DNA of 64,000 nucleotides from Aquabacterium sp. NJ1 (GCF_000768065.1 NZ_JRKM01000001.1:3268001-3332000), one strand, 5' to 3'. Shown: positions 26,492-35,765, counted from the first letter of the stretch. Notes: generated from the letters alone by a model not told the origin. Numbers and translations: made by a program.

Positions 26492-26794
26492 ATGGCGCGC
26501 TATGCATCTTTCAGCGCCTTCTATCCCTTCTACCTCTCGCAGCATCAGGACCGCACCTGCCGGCGCCTGCATGTGGCCGGGTCGACGCTGGTGCTGTCGG
26601 TGCTGATCTGGGCATTGTTCACCCAGACGTGGTCCGCCTTGTGGCTGCTGCCGGTGCTGGGTTACGGCTTTGCATGGGTGGGCCACTTCCGCTTCGAGCG
26701 CAACAAGCCGGCCACCTTCACCTACCCGCTCTACAGCCTGATGGGCGACTGGGTGATGTGGTGGCAGACGCTGACGGGCAAGCTGCCACTGTGA
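26492..26794 (+). CDS. DUF962/Mpo1-like small membrane protein
   Basis: This 100-residue protein belongs to the DUF962 family, related to yeast Mpo1, a dioxygenase acting on 2-hydroxy fatty acids. The family N-terminus SFSAFYPFYLSQHQDRTCRRLH and the motif WVGHFRFERNKPATF, whose histidines would bind iron, are present, with two hydrophobic hairpins. ATG 26492 has ggag 7 bases upstream, better than the in-frame ATG at 26474. Function in bacteria is not established. Confidence 0.85.
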   Translation: MARYASFSAFYPFYLSQHQDRTCRRLHVAGSTLVLSVLIWALFTQTWSALWLLPVLGYGFAWVGHFRFERNKPATFTYPLYSLMGDWVMWWQTLTGKLPL

Positions 26795-26823
26795 TGCCGC
26801 GGTGATGCTGCGGTGAGCGGCCC

Positions 26824-28098
26824 TCACAAGGACAGCGACACCACCTGGTTGCGCCCTGCCTGCTTGGCCTTGTAGAGCGCGGAGTCGGCGGCGGCGATCA
26901 GGTCCTGCTCCTGCACGCCCTCGCGCGCGCGGCAGCTGACCACACCGATGCTGGCCGTGACCATCGCGGCCGTGGCCGAGGCCTCGTGCACGATGCCCTG
27001 CTTGATGATGGCTTCGCGGATGCGCTCGGCTGCCTGGTGGGCGGTGTCCTTGTCGGCGCCGGGCAGCACGGCGATGAACTCTTCGCCGCCGTAGCGGGCC
27101 ACGAGGTCACCGGGGCGGCGCAGGCTGTCCTGCATGGCGTGGGCGACCTGCATCAGGCACTGGTCGCCCACGGGGTGGCCATAGCGGTCGTTGTATTGCT
27201 TGAAGTGGTCCACGTCCAGCATGAGCACGGCCACGGGTGTCTGGTCGTACTGGGCACGCTGCCAGGTTTGTTCCAGGTATTGCTGGAAGTGCCGGCGGTT
27301 GAACAGGCCGGTGAGGGTGTCCATGCGCGAGAGTTGCTGCAGGCGTTGCTGCACCTCGCCCAGATCCTGCAGCAGGTGCTTGCGGCGCAGCGACAGCAGG
27401 TACTGGCGCCGCTCGTCGCGCTCCAGCGCGTAGTTGGCCATCAGCGTGAAGACCATGGTGGCGCCAATGAGCAGGGCAATCGGCAGGATCAGCCTGGGGT
27501 TGAAGGCCGGCACCATCATCACGCCGCCGATGTGGATGGCGTACACCGTCAGCGAAAAGGCGACCGCGAACCAGAAGCGCAGGCGCTGCACCACGTTGCC
27601 GTACATGATCACCACCATCAGCCCCACGTGGTAGTACTGGCTGGTGGCGGCGCGGCTGTTGGTCAGGAGGTAGGCCAGGCAGGCGGCGGCGAGCGCGCCG
27701 CTGATCACCACCAGACACTCCCCCACCAGGGTCGGGATCTGCGTGACCATCTTGTCGCGCAAGAGCCAGACGCTCACCAGGGCGATGATCGCAAAGGGGG
27801 TGAACATGCCCAGCCGGATTTTCACGGCCAGCCAGAACACGTCGGGCACCATGAGGTAGTCCACCAGCAGGAAGCCGTTGAACACGAACAAGGACAGCAG
27901 GCTGCTGAGCACAAAGTAGCGCAGCCTGCGTGGTGCGCAGTCGTTGACGAACTGGTGCTCCAGTGCCGCGGGAAAGCGCAGCCTGGACCAGGACTTGTTG
28001 AATTGCTCGGTGGCGGTGGCCACCTCGTCGCGGCTGGCAGGGCCCGTGGGTTGGACGGTGCGCTGTGCGGGCGGCAGGGCGCGGCTGTAGGTGCTCAC
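26824..28098 (-). CDS. Membrane diguanylate cyclase with intact inhibitory site (GGEEF)
   Basis: This 424-residue protein has about six membrane helices (residues about 60-225), a short coiled coil and a C-terminal GGDEF domain with active site GGEEF at residues 337-341. RPGD lies five residues before it, an intact RxxD I-site for feedback inhibition by cyclic di-GMP. It should make cyclic di-GMP from two GTP. The start is GTG 28098, overlapping the stop of the paralogous upstream gene in GTGA, so the pair is translationally coupled. The membrane domain is not one I recognise. Confidence 0.9.
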   Translation of the reverse strand: MSTYSRALPPAQRTVQPTGPASRDEVATATEQFNKSWSRLRFPAALEHQFVNDCAPRRLRYFVLSSLLSLFVFNGFLLVDYLMVPDVFWLAVKIRLGMFTPFAIIALVSVWLLRDKMVTQIPTLVGECLVVISGALAAACLAYLLTNSRAATSQYYHVGLMVVIMYGNVVQRLRFWFAVAFSLTVYAIHIGGVMMVPAFNPRLILPIALLIGATMVFTLMANYALERDERRQYLLSLRRKHLLQDLGEVQQRLQQLSRMDTLTGLFNRRHFQQYLEQTWQRAQYDQTPVAVLMLDVDHFKQYNDRYGHPVGDQCLMQVAHAMQDSLRRPGDLVARYGGEEFIAVLPGADKDTAHQAAERIREAIIKQGIVHEASATAAMVTASIGVVSCRAREGVQEQDLIAAADSALYKAKQAGRNQVVSLSL

Positions 28099-29366
28099 GT
28101 GTGGCCGGCCTCCTGCAGGGTGCAGGCCTGGTTGCGGCCCATTGATTTGGCTTTGTAGAGCGCTTCGTCGGCTTGCGCGAGCAAAGCCGGGACGCTGGCT
28201 TGCTCGGCGTTGGCGCGCAGGCAGGCCACGCCGATGCTCACGGTGACCCAGGGCTGCACGGGCGAGGCCTCATGCGGGCGCTGCAGGCGCCACACCGCTT
28301 CGCGCACACGCTCGGCCGCCGCCATGGCTTCGGGCAGCGAGGTCCGGCTCAGCACGGCGATGAACTCCTCACCCCCGAAGCGCGCGACCAGGTCCCCCGG
28401 TTTGCGCAGATGGCGGCTCATGGTGGCCGCGACTTCCTTGAGGCAGGCATCGCCCACCGGGTGGCCATAGTGGTCGTTGTAGAGCTTGAAGTGGTCGATG
28501 TCGATCATGAGCAGCGCCACCTCTTGCCCATCCTGGCGGGCCCGCGCCCAGACCTGCGCGAGGAACTCATCAAAGTGGCGGCGGTTGGCGATCTCGGTCA
28601 GCGGGTCGAAGCGGGTGAGCTGGTCGAGGCGCTTGTTGCCTGCTTCCAGCTTGTCAAGCAGCAGGTGCTCGTGCTGCAGCATCAGCCAGTTGGTGCGCTC
28701 TTCGTACTCCAGCCAGTAGCTGCCGTACAGCGTGAACAGGATCGTGGAGACCATCACCAGCGCCGTGCCCACCATCACGGCAAAGTTGGCGTGGGGGATG
28801 CTCAGGGCTGCGAAGGCAAACAGAGCCAGCACGATCAAGTCGATCAACAGGGCGGGCCAGAAACGCAAGCGCTCCAGCCCGCCGTTGAACAGCGGGATCA
28901 GGCTCAGGCTGACCAGATAGGGCGCGGCCAGCTCGTCGGTGCTGCTCATGCACAGGTAGACGATGATGCCGGCCCCCAGCACACCTCTGAGCGCGCCGAC
29001 CCATTCACGCCAGGCGGGCCTGATCAGTGGCAGCAGGCTGACGCCCAGCATCAGCAGCGGCACGAAGACCAGCAGGCGCAGGGTGAGGGCGGCCAGGAAG
29101 CGGTCCGGCACCATGATCCAGTCGGGCACCAGCAGGATGCTGGTCAGCAGGATAGACATGCCCGCGCCGGTGCGCATCTGTGCCATCCGCTCGGGGGCCT
29201 TGTCAGCCTGGAAATGGGCCTCCACCGAGGGGGGAAAGCGCAGCTGGGGGAAGCCCTGCTGCTGCACGATCTCGAACGTGCTGGCCGACATGGGCTCCGC
29301 CGCGTCCTGCCCTTGCGGGGACGGTGCGGGGGGCGCCAGCGGTGTCCATGAAGCCAGATTGATCAT
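28095..29366 (-). CDS. Membrane diguanylate cyclase, paralogue with altered I-site
   Basis: This roughly 423-residue protein has the same plan as its downstream neighbour: a short N-terminal region, about six membrane helices, a linker and a GGDEF domain with GGEEF. The position of the I-site arginine is a lysine (KPGD instead of RPGD), so feedback inhibition may be weakened. The two genes look like a tandem duplication. The start is uncertain: ATG 29366 or ATG 29291; the first is used here. Confidence 0.88.
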   Translation of the reverse strand: MINLASWTPLAPPAPSPQGQDAAEPMSASTFEIVQQQGFPQLRFPPSVEAHFQADKAPERMAQMRTGAGMSILLTSILLVPDWIMVPDRFLAALTLRLLVFVPLLMLGVSLLPLIRPAWREWVGALRGVLGAGIIVYLCMSSTDELAAPYLVSLSLIPLFNGGLERLRFWPALLIDLIVLALFAFAALSIPHANFAVMVGTALVMVSTILFTLYGSYWLEYEERTNWLMLQHEHLLLDKLEAGNKRLDQLTRFDPLTEIANRRHFDEFLAQVWARARQDGQEVALLMIDIDHFKLYNDHYGHPVGDACLKEVAATMSRHLRKPGDLVARFGGEEFIAVLSRTSLPEAMAAAERVREAVWRLQRPHEASPVQPWVTVSIGVACLRANAEQASVPALLAQADEALYKAKSMGRNQACTLQEAGHT

Positions 29367-29713
29367 GCCAATGCCATGCGAGTGCTTTTTGCACATGCGG
29401 TCTGTCTATTTTCGGCCTCATCCGCAGGAGCTTGACGCAATGCGTTCCGTGGGGAGGCTCCTGCCGCGTGATGCAATGCACGACCCCGCCTGGGCTGGTC
29501 GGTGGCTTGACAGGAAAAAACCCCTGATCTGACCGGGCCTCTGCCCGGGCGCTCGCACAGCGCGTAGAGCGCTGGGGCCGCAATGAGCGCGCGCTATGGG
29601 CGTCTGTTTGCCGAATCGCCCCCTGTTTGGCTTGCCTAGGATTTGCGAACAAGCAAATGAGACCTCGTGTTGTGTGAGGTCTTATCCCATTCACGCTACA
29701 CGGGGAGTGCCCT
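29367..29713. promoter_or_regulatory. Structured intergenic region upstream of the NHL-repeat gene
   Basis: This gap between divergent genes holds four short perfect hairpins: 29533-29548 (CCGGGC/GCCCGG), 29558-29574 (CAGCGC/GCGCTG), 29641-29658 (ATTTGC/GCAAAT) and 29660-29682 (AGACCTC/GAGGTCT). None has a T-run, so they are not ordinary terminators. They may be parts of a 5' leader of the downstream gene or operators. No coding gene is credible. Confidence 0.4.
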
Positions 29714-31576
29714 TTGCGATCCTTCAAAGTCTTTTGGCGCGTCGCCGCGCTGTGCTCGGTCTTCCTGTTCCATGGTTGCGACAACGGCGGTGCCGCGCTG
29801 TATGACTGCGGCAACATCACGGTGACCACCTTGGCCGGCTCGGGCCAGACGGGCACCGCCGATGGCAGTGCCACATTGGCGACGTTCAGCAGCCCGCAAG
29901 GTGTCGCGACAGATGGCGTCAACCTGTATGTGGCGGATCGAAACAACAACAAGATTCGCAAGGTGGTGATCGCCACAGGCGCGGTGAGCACGCTGGCTGG
30001 TTCTGGCGCGGCGGGTGCCGACGAAGGCATCGGCGCTGCGGCAACATTCAATCAGCCCCTGGGGGTGGCCACGGATGGCACCAACTTGTATGTCGCGGAT
30101 ACCGGCAACAACAAGATTCGCCAGATTGTGATCGCCACGGGCGCAGTCAGCACGCTGGCCGGCTCGGGCGTGGCTGGTGCCGATGAGGGGACGGGGGTGG
30201 CCGCCACCTTCAATCAGCCGATCGGCATCGCCTTCCATGGTGGCAACCTGTATATCGCGGACACCAACAACATCAAGATCAGAAAGCTGGTGATTGCCAC
30301 TGGTGTGGTCAGCACCTTGGCCGGCTCCGGAAGTGTGGGTTCCACTGACGGCAATGGTGCGTCGGCAAGTTTTACGATTCTGGGCGGCATTGCCACCGAT
30401 GGCACCAATGTGTATGTCACAGATGAGATTGCGGAACGGATTCGCAAGGTTGTGATTGCCACGGGTGAGGTTTCGACGTTGGCTGGGTCGGGCGCGGATG
30501 GCTCTCAGGACGGCACGGGCTCAGCGGCCACATTCTTTTTCCCGACAGGCGTAGCCACGGATGGCACCAACCTGTATGTCTCAGATTCACAAAATCGCAA
30601 GATCCGCAAGGTGGTGATTGCTTCGGGTGCCGTCACAACCCTGGCGGGAAGCGGTGCTTACGGGAGCCAGGATGGCAACGGCCAGACAGCTCAATTCCGT
30701 TCGCCCATCGGGATCGTGACGTCAGGCGCCAGCCCTGATGGCGTCAACCTGTATGTGGTGGACAGCAGTGACAACAAGGTTCGCAAGATCAACTACGTCC
30801 CGGGGGTTTGTGCCAGCGCGAATGGCTACCTTGTCGGTGGCGAGGTCAGTGGCCTGTCGGGCACGCTGGTGCTGGCCAATAACGGCGGGAACAACAAGAC
30901 ACTGACCGCCAACGGCGTGTTCAGCTTCTCCAGCTCGGTGGGATCTGGTCAAGGCTACAACGTCACGGTGTTGACCCCGCCTGCCGGGCAGACCTGTACG
31001 GTGGCCAATGGCAGCGGCACGGCGACCGGGCGGGTCAGCAACGTGGCTGTCACCTGCGTCAACAACGGCCCCTACACCGTGGGAGGCTCGGTGAGCGGCT
31101 TGTCCGGCTCCCTGGTGCTGCAGAACAATGGCGTGGATAACCTGACGCGCAATGCCAACGGCAGCTTTACCTTTGCCACAGCCGTGAATTCAGGCAGCGC
31201 CTATGCGGTGACCGTGCAGACGCAACCCGCCGGGCAGTTTTGCACAGTCAGCAATGGCAGCGGCACGGCCAGCGGCAATGTCAGCAATGTGGCGGTCACG
31301 TGCAGCACCAACGTCTACAGCATCAGCGGCATCGTCAATGGCCTGAGCTTCCCTGGCCTGGTGTTGCAAAACAATGGGGGCGACGATCTCTCTGTGTTCC
31401 CCGGTATGCCTGGTGCCCCGTATGAGCCGTTCACGTTCGCGACATCGGTCAACCATGGCAGTGCATACGGGGTCACCATCCTGACGCAGCCAGCTGGCCA
31501 GACTTGCAGCGTGACCAGCGGCGGCAGTGGTACGGCCACCGCCAATGTCACTGACGTGGTGATTGACTGCATCTGA
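29714..31576 (+). CDS. NHL-repeat beta-propeller lipoprotein with three C-terminal repeat modules
   Basis: This 620-residue exported protein starts with a signal peptide ending LFHGC, a lipobox-like site of imperfect consensus. Residues about 33-365 form six NHL-type propeller blades of about 55 residues, each containing a VSTLAGSG-like strand and a GVATDGTNLYVADxxNNKIRKV core. Residues about 370-620 contain three 78-85-residue repeats, each with VSGLSGxLVLxNNG at the start and QPAGQxCTV followed by NVAVTC at the end, probably beta-sandwich adhesin-like modules. The TTG start is supported by ggggag 6 bases upstream. Ligand and role are unknown; surface binding is inferred. Confidence 0.8.
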   Translation: MRSFKVFWRVAALCSVFLFHGCDNGGAALYDCGNITVTTLAGSGQTGTADGSATLATFSSPQGVATDGVNLYVADRNNNKIRKVVIATGAVSTLAGSGAAGADEGIGAAATFNQPLGVATDGTNLYVADTGNNKIRQIVIATGAVSTLAGSGVAGADEGTGVAATFNQPIGIAFHGGNLYIADTNNIKIRKLVIATGVVSTLAGSGSVGSTDGNGASASFTILGGIATDGTNVYVTDEIAERIRKVVIATGEVSTLAGSGADGSQDGTGSAATFFFPTGVATDGTNLYVSDSQNRKIRKVVIASGAVTTLAGSGAYGSQDGNGQTAQFRSPIGIVTSGASPDGVNLYVVDSSDNKVRKINYVPGVCASANGYLVGGEVSGLSGTLVLANNGGNNKTLTANGVFSFSSSVGSGQGYNVTVLTPPAGQTCTVANGSGTATGRVSNVAVTCVNNGPYTVGGSVSGLSGSLVLQNNGVDNLTRNANGSFTFATAVNSGSAYAVTVQTQPAGQFCTVSNGSGTASGNVSNVAVTCSTNVYSISGIVNGLSFPGLVLQNNGGDDLSVFPGMPGAPYEPFTFATSVNHGSAYGVTILTQPAGQTCSVTSGGSGTATANVTDVVIDCI

Positions 31577-31601
31577 TTTCAAGCCGATTTGGTGCTCAAT
31601 G

Positions 31602-31637
31602 CAAAAGGCCCGCAGCATCACGCTGCGGGCCTTTTTT
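31602..31637. terminator. Bidirectional terminator between NHL-repeat gene and ssb
   Basis: A 14-bp stem (31603-31616 with 31622-31635) closes the loop ATCAC, with A residues on the left and a T-run on the right, so it can end both the NHL-repeat gene on the plus strand and ssb on the minus strand. Confidence 0.93.
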
Positions 31638-31660
31638 GCTGACAACCGGGAATGCCGTTG

Positions 31661-32185
31661 TCAGAACGGGATGTCGTCATCCATGTCGTCAAAGCCGGTG
31701 GACGACTTGGGCGCGGGGGCCGGCGCCGGGCGTTGTGCCGCAGCCGGACGTGCAGCCGGACGGCTCGGTGCGGACGGGGCTTCCTGATTGAAGTCATCGC
31801 CACCACCCTGGTTGCCACCGCCGTAGCCGCCGCCACCACCACCGCCGCCTTCACGGCCGCCCAGCAGTTGCATCTGCTCGGCCACGATTTCGGTGGTGTA
31901 GTTGTCCTTGCCGTCCTTGTCCTGCCACTTGCGGGTCTTCAGGCGGCCTTCCACGTACACGGGGCGGCCCTTTTTCAGGTATTCACCGGCGATTTCGGCC
32001 AGACGGTCGTAGAACACCACACGGTGCCATTCGGTTTCCTCAACCTTGTCGCCGCTGTTCTTGTCCTTCCAGTTGCGCGTGGTGGCAACGGAGACATTAC
32101 AGACGGCGGCGCCATTGGGGGTGTAGCGCACTTCGGGGTCGCGACCCAGGTTGCCGATGAGGATGACTTTGTTGATGGAGGCCAT
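31661..32185 (-). CDS. ssb: Single-stranded DNA-binding protein
   Basis: This 174-residue protein has an N-terminal OB fold starting [18 protein letters not shown], a Gly-rich then Pro/Ala-rich linker (residues about 112-162) and the conserved acidic tip DDDIPF that recruits replication and repair enzymes. Length is typical of proteobacterial SSB. No uvrA is adjacent, unlike in many gammaproteobacteria, and I see no clear LexA box upstream. Confidence 0.97.
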   Translation of the reverse strand: MASINKVILIGNLGRDPEVRYTPNGAAVCNVSVATTRNWKDKNSGDKVEETEWHRVVFYDRLAEIAGEYLKKGRPVYVEGRLKTRKWQDKDGKDNYTTEIVAEQMQLLGGREGGGGGGGGYGGGNQGGGDDFNQEAPSAPSRPAARPAAAQRPAPAPAPKSSTGFDDMDDDIPF

Positions 32186-32582
32186 GGCCTGATTCCTGAA
32201 AGCTGATGGTTGGTTAATTCGGCAACGTGGTGTTGCCTTGCGTGCCGTTAGTTAGCGGCGCAATTATCACCGTTCTCAGGATCAGGCCTTTCCCTCGGGG
32301 GAGGGCGCACCGTCGGGGGTGACACATGGTGGGATGCGGGCGGTGATAAATCCGCGGCCAGTACGGCCTTATTGCACGTCAGCACGCTGGCAGGTCCTCA
32401 ACCATCATGGCGTCCGGCCGAAAAAATGTTGCACTTCGTCAATCTCAAAAACAGGGCCGTTCCCCGGTGTGTGAGCATGGCATCCAATGCCCTCGATGGA
32501 TCTCTCCTTGCAGACGCTGCCTGCTCATCCGGCCCTCATGAATCGCACATGCTGATGTCGCGCGGTAACCTGACTGCTGTCC
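32186..32582. other. ssb-cheD intergenic region, nothing recognised
   Basis: This 397-base gap between divergent genes must hold the ssb and cheD promoters, but I see no strong consensus promoter, operator, terminator or RNA motif. Small open frames in it show no domain similarity and no good ribosome binding site. Confidence 0.4.
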
Positions 32583-33110
32583 ATGCTGGAACATGATGAT
32601 GAGGCATTTGGCCGACGCCAACCCACTCCAAGCCATCAGGTATTCCTGCTGCCGGGCCAATGGTACTTTGGCCATGCAGGTGAGATTGTCAAGACTGTGC
32701 TCGGTTCATGCGTCGCCATCACCTTGTGGCACCCGCAACGGCGGATAGGGGGCATGTGCCACTTTCTGCTGCCCAACAGGCGACGCAGGTCAGACGGCAG
32801 GCTGGATGGCCGCTTCGGTGATGAGGCCATGGCCTTGCTGGTACGAGAAATCGAGGCGGCAGGCACGCATACCGATGATTACGAAGCCCATGTCTACGGT
32901 GGGGCAGACACCATGCCCGATCAGCTCAAGGACAAGCTCAATATTGGTGAGCGCAATGTGGAGAAGGCCTGGACGCTCATCGACGAGTACGGTTTTCAGT
33001 TGCAATCGGTCGATGTCGGTGGCAATGAGCCACGCAGCCTGGTGATGGATCTGGGCCATGGCGAGGTGGTGCTCAAGCGCGGCCTGCTTTCCCAGGTCAA
33101 GAGAGGGTGA
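32583..33110 (+). CDS. cheD: Chemoreceptor glutamine deamidase CheD
   Basis: This 175-residue enzyme converts specific glutamines of chemoreceptors to glutamate. The catalytic Cys lies in KTVLGSCVAITLW and the His in GGMCHFLLP, both family hallmarks; HVYGGADTM and NIGERNVEKAW follow. The neighbouring cheB begins 4 bases after its stop, so they form a two-gene unit. No cheA, cheW or cheY is nearby, so the core array is encoded elsewhere in the genome. Confidence 0.93.
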   Translation: MLEHDDEAFGRRQPTPSHQVFLLPGQWYFGHAGEIVKTVLGSCVAITLWHPQRRIGGMCHFLLPNRRRRSDGRLDGRFGDEAMALLVREIEAAGTHTDDYEAHVYGGADTMPDQLKDKLNIGERNVEKAWTLIDEYGFQLQSVDVGGNEPRSLVMDLGHGEVVLKRGLLSQVKRG

Positions 33111-33114
33111 TCTC

Positions 33115-34209
33115 ATGAACGAGATCAATGTGATGATCGTGGACGATTCGGCGGTGGTGCGCAGGTACCTCTCCGAGCTCCTGACCCGAGCGGGCTTCAC
33201 AGTCATCGGCGCGGCAGCGGACCCCCTGTTTGCCATGCAGCGCATGAAGCGCAATTGGCCTGATGTGCTGGTGCTGGATGTCGAGATGCCTCGCATGAAC
33301 GGCATCGCCTTTCTCAAGCAACTCATGGCTGAGCGGCCCACACCCGTGCTCATGTGTTCCACGCTGACTGAGCAAGGCGGGCAGATCACGATGCAGGCCA
33401 TGTCAGCCGGCGCGGTGGGTTTTGTGACCAAGCCCAAGGTCGGCCTCAAGGAATTCCTGGAAGACGACCGCAACGGCATCGTCGCTGCTGTACGTGCTGC
33501 GGCCAAGGCCGATATGTCGGCCTTGCGGCGTACCAGCCCAGGCGCGCCCAGACCCGCCGCCCATGTTCATGCCCACGCCCGATCGCCGTTGGCGCCTGGG
33601 GCGCAGGACGCCACGGCGGTGGCCTCTGATCGGGTGATCGCCGTGGCCATCTCCACGGGCGGCGTCCAGACGATCGAGTCCGTGCTCACCCGTTTGCCTC
33701 GCACGGCGCCGGGGATGGTCATCGTGCAGCACATGCCACCGAATTTCACGGCCAGCCTGGCAGAGCGCCTCAACGGGCTTTGCGAGCTGGAAGTGCTGGA
33801 AGCCAAGAACGGGGACCGCGTCGTCAACGGTCGCGTGCTGTTTGCGCCGGGCGGGCGTCACATGCGACTCAAGCGCAGCGGTGCACAGTATGTGGTCGAG
33901 GTGTTCGATGGCCCGCTGGTCAACCACCATCGCCCGAATGCCGACGTGCTGTTCAAGTCGGTTGCGCAATGTGCCGGGCGCCATGCCATTGGCGTGGTGA
34001 TGACGGGCATGGGCGACGACGGTGCCTGTGGCTTGAAGGACATGGCCAATGCTGGTGCGAAGACCGCCGCGCAGGATGAGGCCAGCTGCGTGGTGTTTGG
34101 CATGCCCAGAGAAGCCATCCGGCAGGGCGGTGCCCAGCAGGTCGTGAGCCTGGATGAGTTGCCGTCCTGGCTGATGGCCGCTGCGCGTTCGTCTGACGCC
34201 GATGCCTGA
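33115..34209 (+). CDS. cheB: Chemotaxis methylesterase CheB
   Basis: This 364-residue protein has an N-terminal receiver domain (acidic pair VDDS, phosphoacceptor VLDVEMPRM, conserved Lys in FVTKPK) and a C-terminal CheB methylesterase domain with the catalytic Ser in AISTGGV, His in VIVQHMP and Asp in MTGMGDDGA. It removes methyl groups from chemoreceptors when phosphorylated. ATG 33115 directly follows cheD. The catalytic Ser motif reads AISTGG where most family members have GASTGG, a mild variant. Confidence 0.95.
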   Translation: MNEINVMIVDDSAVVRRYLSELLTRAGFTVIGAAADPLFAMQRMKRNWPDVLVLDVEMPRMNGIAFLKQLMAERPTPVLMCSTLTEQGGQITMQAMSAGAVGFVTKPKVGLKEFLEDDRNGIVAAVRAAAKADMSALRRTSPGAPRPAAHVHAHARSPLAPGAQDATAVASDRVIAVAISTGGVQTIESVLTRLPRTAPGMVIVQHMPPNFTASLAERLNGLCELEVLEAKNGDRVVNGRVLFAPGGRHMRLKRSGAQYVVEVFDGPLVNHHRPNADVLFKSVAQCAGRHAIGVVMTGMGDDGACGLKDMANAGAKTAAQDEASCVVFGMPREAIRQGGAQQVVSLDELPSWLMAAARSSDADA

Positions 34210-34305
34210 ATCTGCTGATGGTGCCATGGCCTGCAGGCGCGTTGGGGGGCTAACATGCCAAATCTGCTTATGCCTTGATGCGTTTTTCCCCAGGAGTGCC
34301 TCACC

Positions 34306-35064
34306 ATGTGCCAGTTGCTGGGCATGAACTGCAACACCCCCACCGACATCGTTTTCAGCTTCTCGGGTTTTGCCACCCGGGCCTGTGAGCACGCCGATGG
34401 TTTCGGCATCGCCTTTTTCGAGGGGCGCGGCCTGCGCCTGCTCGTGGACCACCAGGCGGCCAGCGTGTCGCCCGTGTCCGAGCTGATCAAGCGCTATCCG
34501 ATCAAAAGCCGCAACGTGATCGCCCACATCCGCAAGGCCACGCAAGGGCGCGTGGCGCTGGAGAACTGCCACCCCTTCGTGCGCGAACTGTGGGGCCACT
34601 ACTGGGCCTTTGCGCACAACGGCAACCTGCTGGATTTCCAACCCAAGCTGCACGCGGCCTTCCGCCCGGTGGGTGATACCGACAGCGAGCGGGCCTTCTG
34701 CTGGTTGATGCAGGAGCTGGCCAAGAGCCACGCCAGCATGCCCAGCGTGACCGAACTGACGACCACCCTGCGTGAGCTGGTGCCCCAGGTGGCGCGGCAC
34801 GGCACCTTCAACTTCATGCTCAGCCAGGGTGAAGCCTTGTGGGCGCACTGCTCGACCAAGCTGCATTACCTGGTGCGCCAGCACCCCTTTGGCATGGCCC
34901 GCCTGCAGGACCAGGACATCGCCGTCAACTTCGCCGACATGGCCCAGGAAGGCGACCGCGTGGCGGTGATCGCCACCGAGCCCTTGACGCTCAACGAGCC
35001 CTGGCAGGCCATGGGCCCGGGCGAGCTCAAGGCCTTTGTGGACGGCTTACCGCTGGGGGCCTGA
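34306..35064 (+). CDS. Class II glutamine amidotransferase (YafJ type)
   Basis: This 252-residue protein is a stand-alone glutamine amidotransferase of the Ntn class. Cys2 in MCQLLGMN would be the nucleophile after Met removal; AHIRKAT and FAHNGNL are the other family motifs. It resembles YafJ/EgtC-like hydrolases whose natural substrate is usually a gamma-glutamyl compound, but no ergothioneine genes are adjacent. Its last 18 bases overlap the end of the convergent TetR gene. Confidence 0.88.
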   Translation: MCQLLGMNCNTPTDIVFSFSGFATRACEHADGFGIAFFEGRGLRLLVDHQAASVSPVSELIKRYPIKSRNVIAHIRKATQGRVALENCHPFVRELWGHYWAFAHNGNLLDFQPKLHAAFRPVGDTDSERAFCWLMQELAKSHASMPSVTELTTTLRELVPQVARHGTFNFMLSQGEALWAHCSTKLHYLVRQHPFGMARLQDQDIAVNFADMAQEGDRVAVIATEPLTLNEPWQAMGPGELKAFVDGLPLGA

Positions 35065-35655
35065 TGTAGCCGCTGTGGCAGAGGCGTACAGCCCCAGCAC
35101 CTGCTCGATGAGGGCGTCGGTCTGCTCGTCCAGAAACGCGAGTTGCCCGTCCAGGATCAGGTGGCTCAGGCCGTGCACCATGCTCCAGCGCGCGATGGCC
35201 TGGCGCAGGGCCTCGGGGCTGTGGGGCTCGGTGCCGGTTTCCTGGGCCGACCAGGCCAGCAGCCCGTCGAACGAGGCTTTGGCGGTCTGCAGCAGGTCCG
35301 GGTCCTGGCTGGCATGCAGGAAGTGGCTGAACATCAGCCTGAAAAGGGCAGGGTGCTGGCGCGCAAACCCGATGTAGGCGCGGCCCGCGGTCAACCGCGC
35401 GTCGCCTGTGTCGCGGGCACCAGCCAGGGCCTCGGCCTGGGCCTGGGTGAAGCGCCGGAAGCCCTCGGCGGCCAGGGCACTCAACAGCGCCTGCTTGTCT
35501 GCAAAGTGGCGGTAGGCCGCATTGGCCGACACGCCCACATCCCGCGCGATGGCGCGCAGGCTCAAGGGGCCGTCTTCGCCTTTTTCCAGCGCCGCCAGAC
35601 CCGCTTCGATGAGCGCGGCGCGCAGGTTGCCATGGTGGTAGCTTCGCTCTGTCAT
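35047..35655 (-). CDS. TetR family transcriptional regulator
   Basis: This 202-residue repressor has an N-terminal TetR helix-turn-helix (GPLSLRAIARDVGVSANAAYRHF) and a C-terminal TetR_C_33-like ligand domain. I start it at ATG 35655 (MTERSYHHGNLR), the usual family N-terminus. It is divergent from the creatininase-like gene, whose promoter region it probably controls, and its 3' end overlaps the convergent amidotransferase gene. Confidence 0.9.
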   Translation of the reverse strand: MTERSYHHGNLRAALIEAGLAALEKGEDGPLSLRAIARDVGVSANAAYRHFADKQALLSALAAEGFRRFTQAQAEALAGARDTGDARLTAGRAYIGFARQHPALFRLMFSHFLHASQDPDLLQTAKASFDGLLAWSAQETGTEPHSPEALRQAIARWSMVHGLSHLILDGQLAFLDEQTDALIEQVLGLYASATAATSGPQR

Positions 35656-35765
35656 GCGGGCATTGTCTCCGCATCGCGCTGGCCCCGGTTTGCCGAGGTG
35701 CACCGCTGTTGTAAACCTGGTCTTTTTCAGCCATCCCCGGGTGGCTTCCGTTTTAGGATGCGCGC

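Noticed and set aside
32186-32582. LexA box or small gene between ssb and cheD
   Set aside because: I looked for a CTG-N10-CAG type operator and a translated small frame and found none that is convincing.
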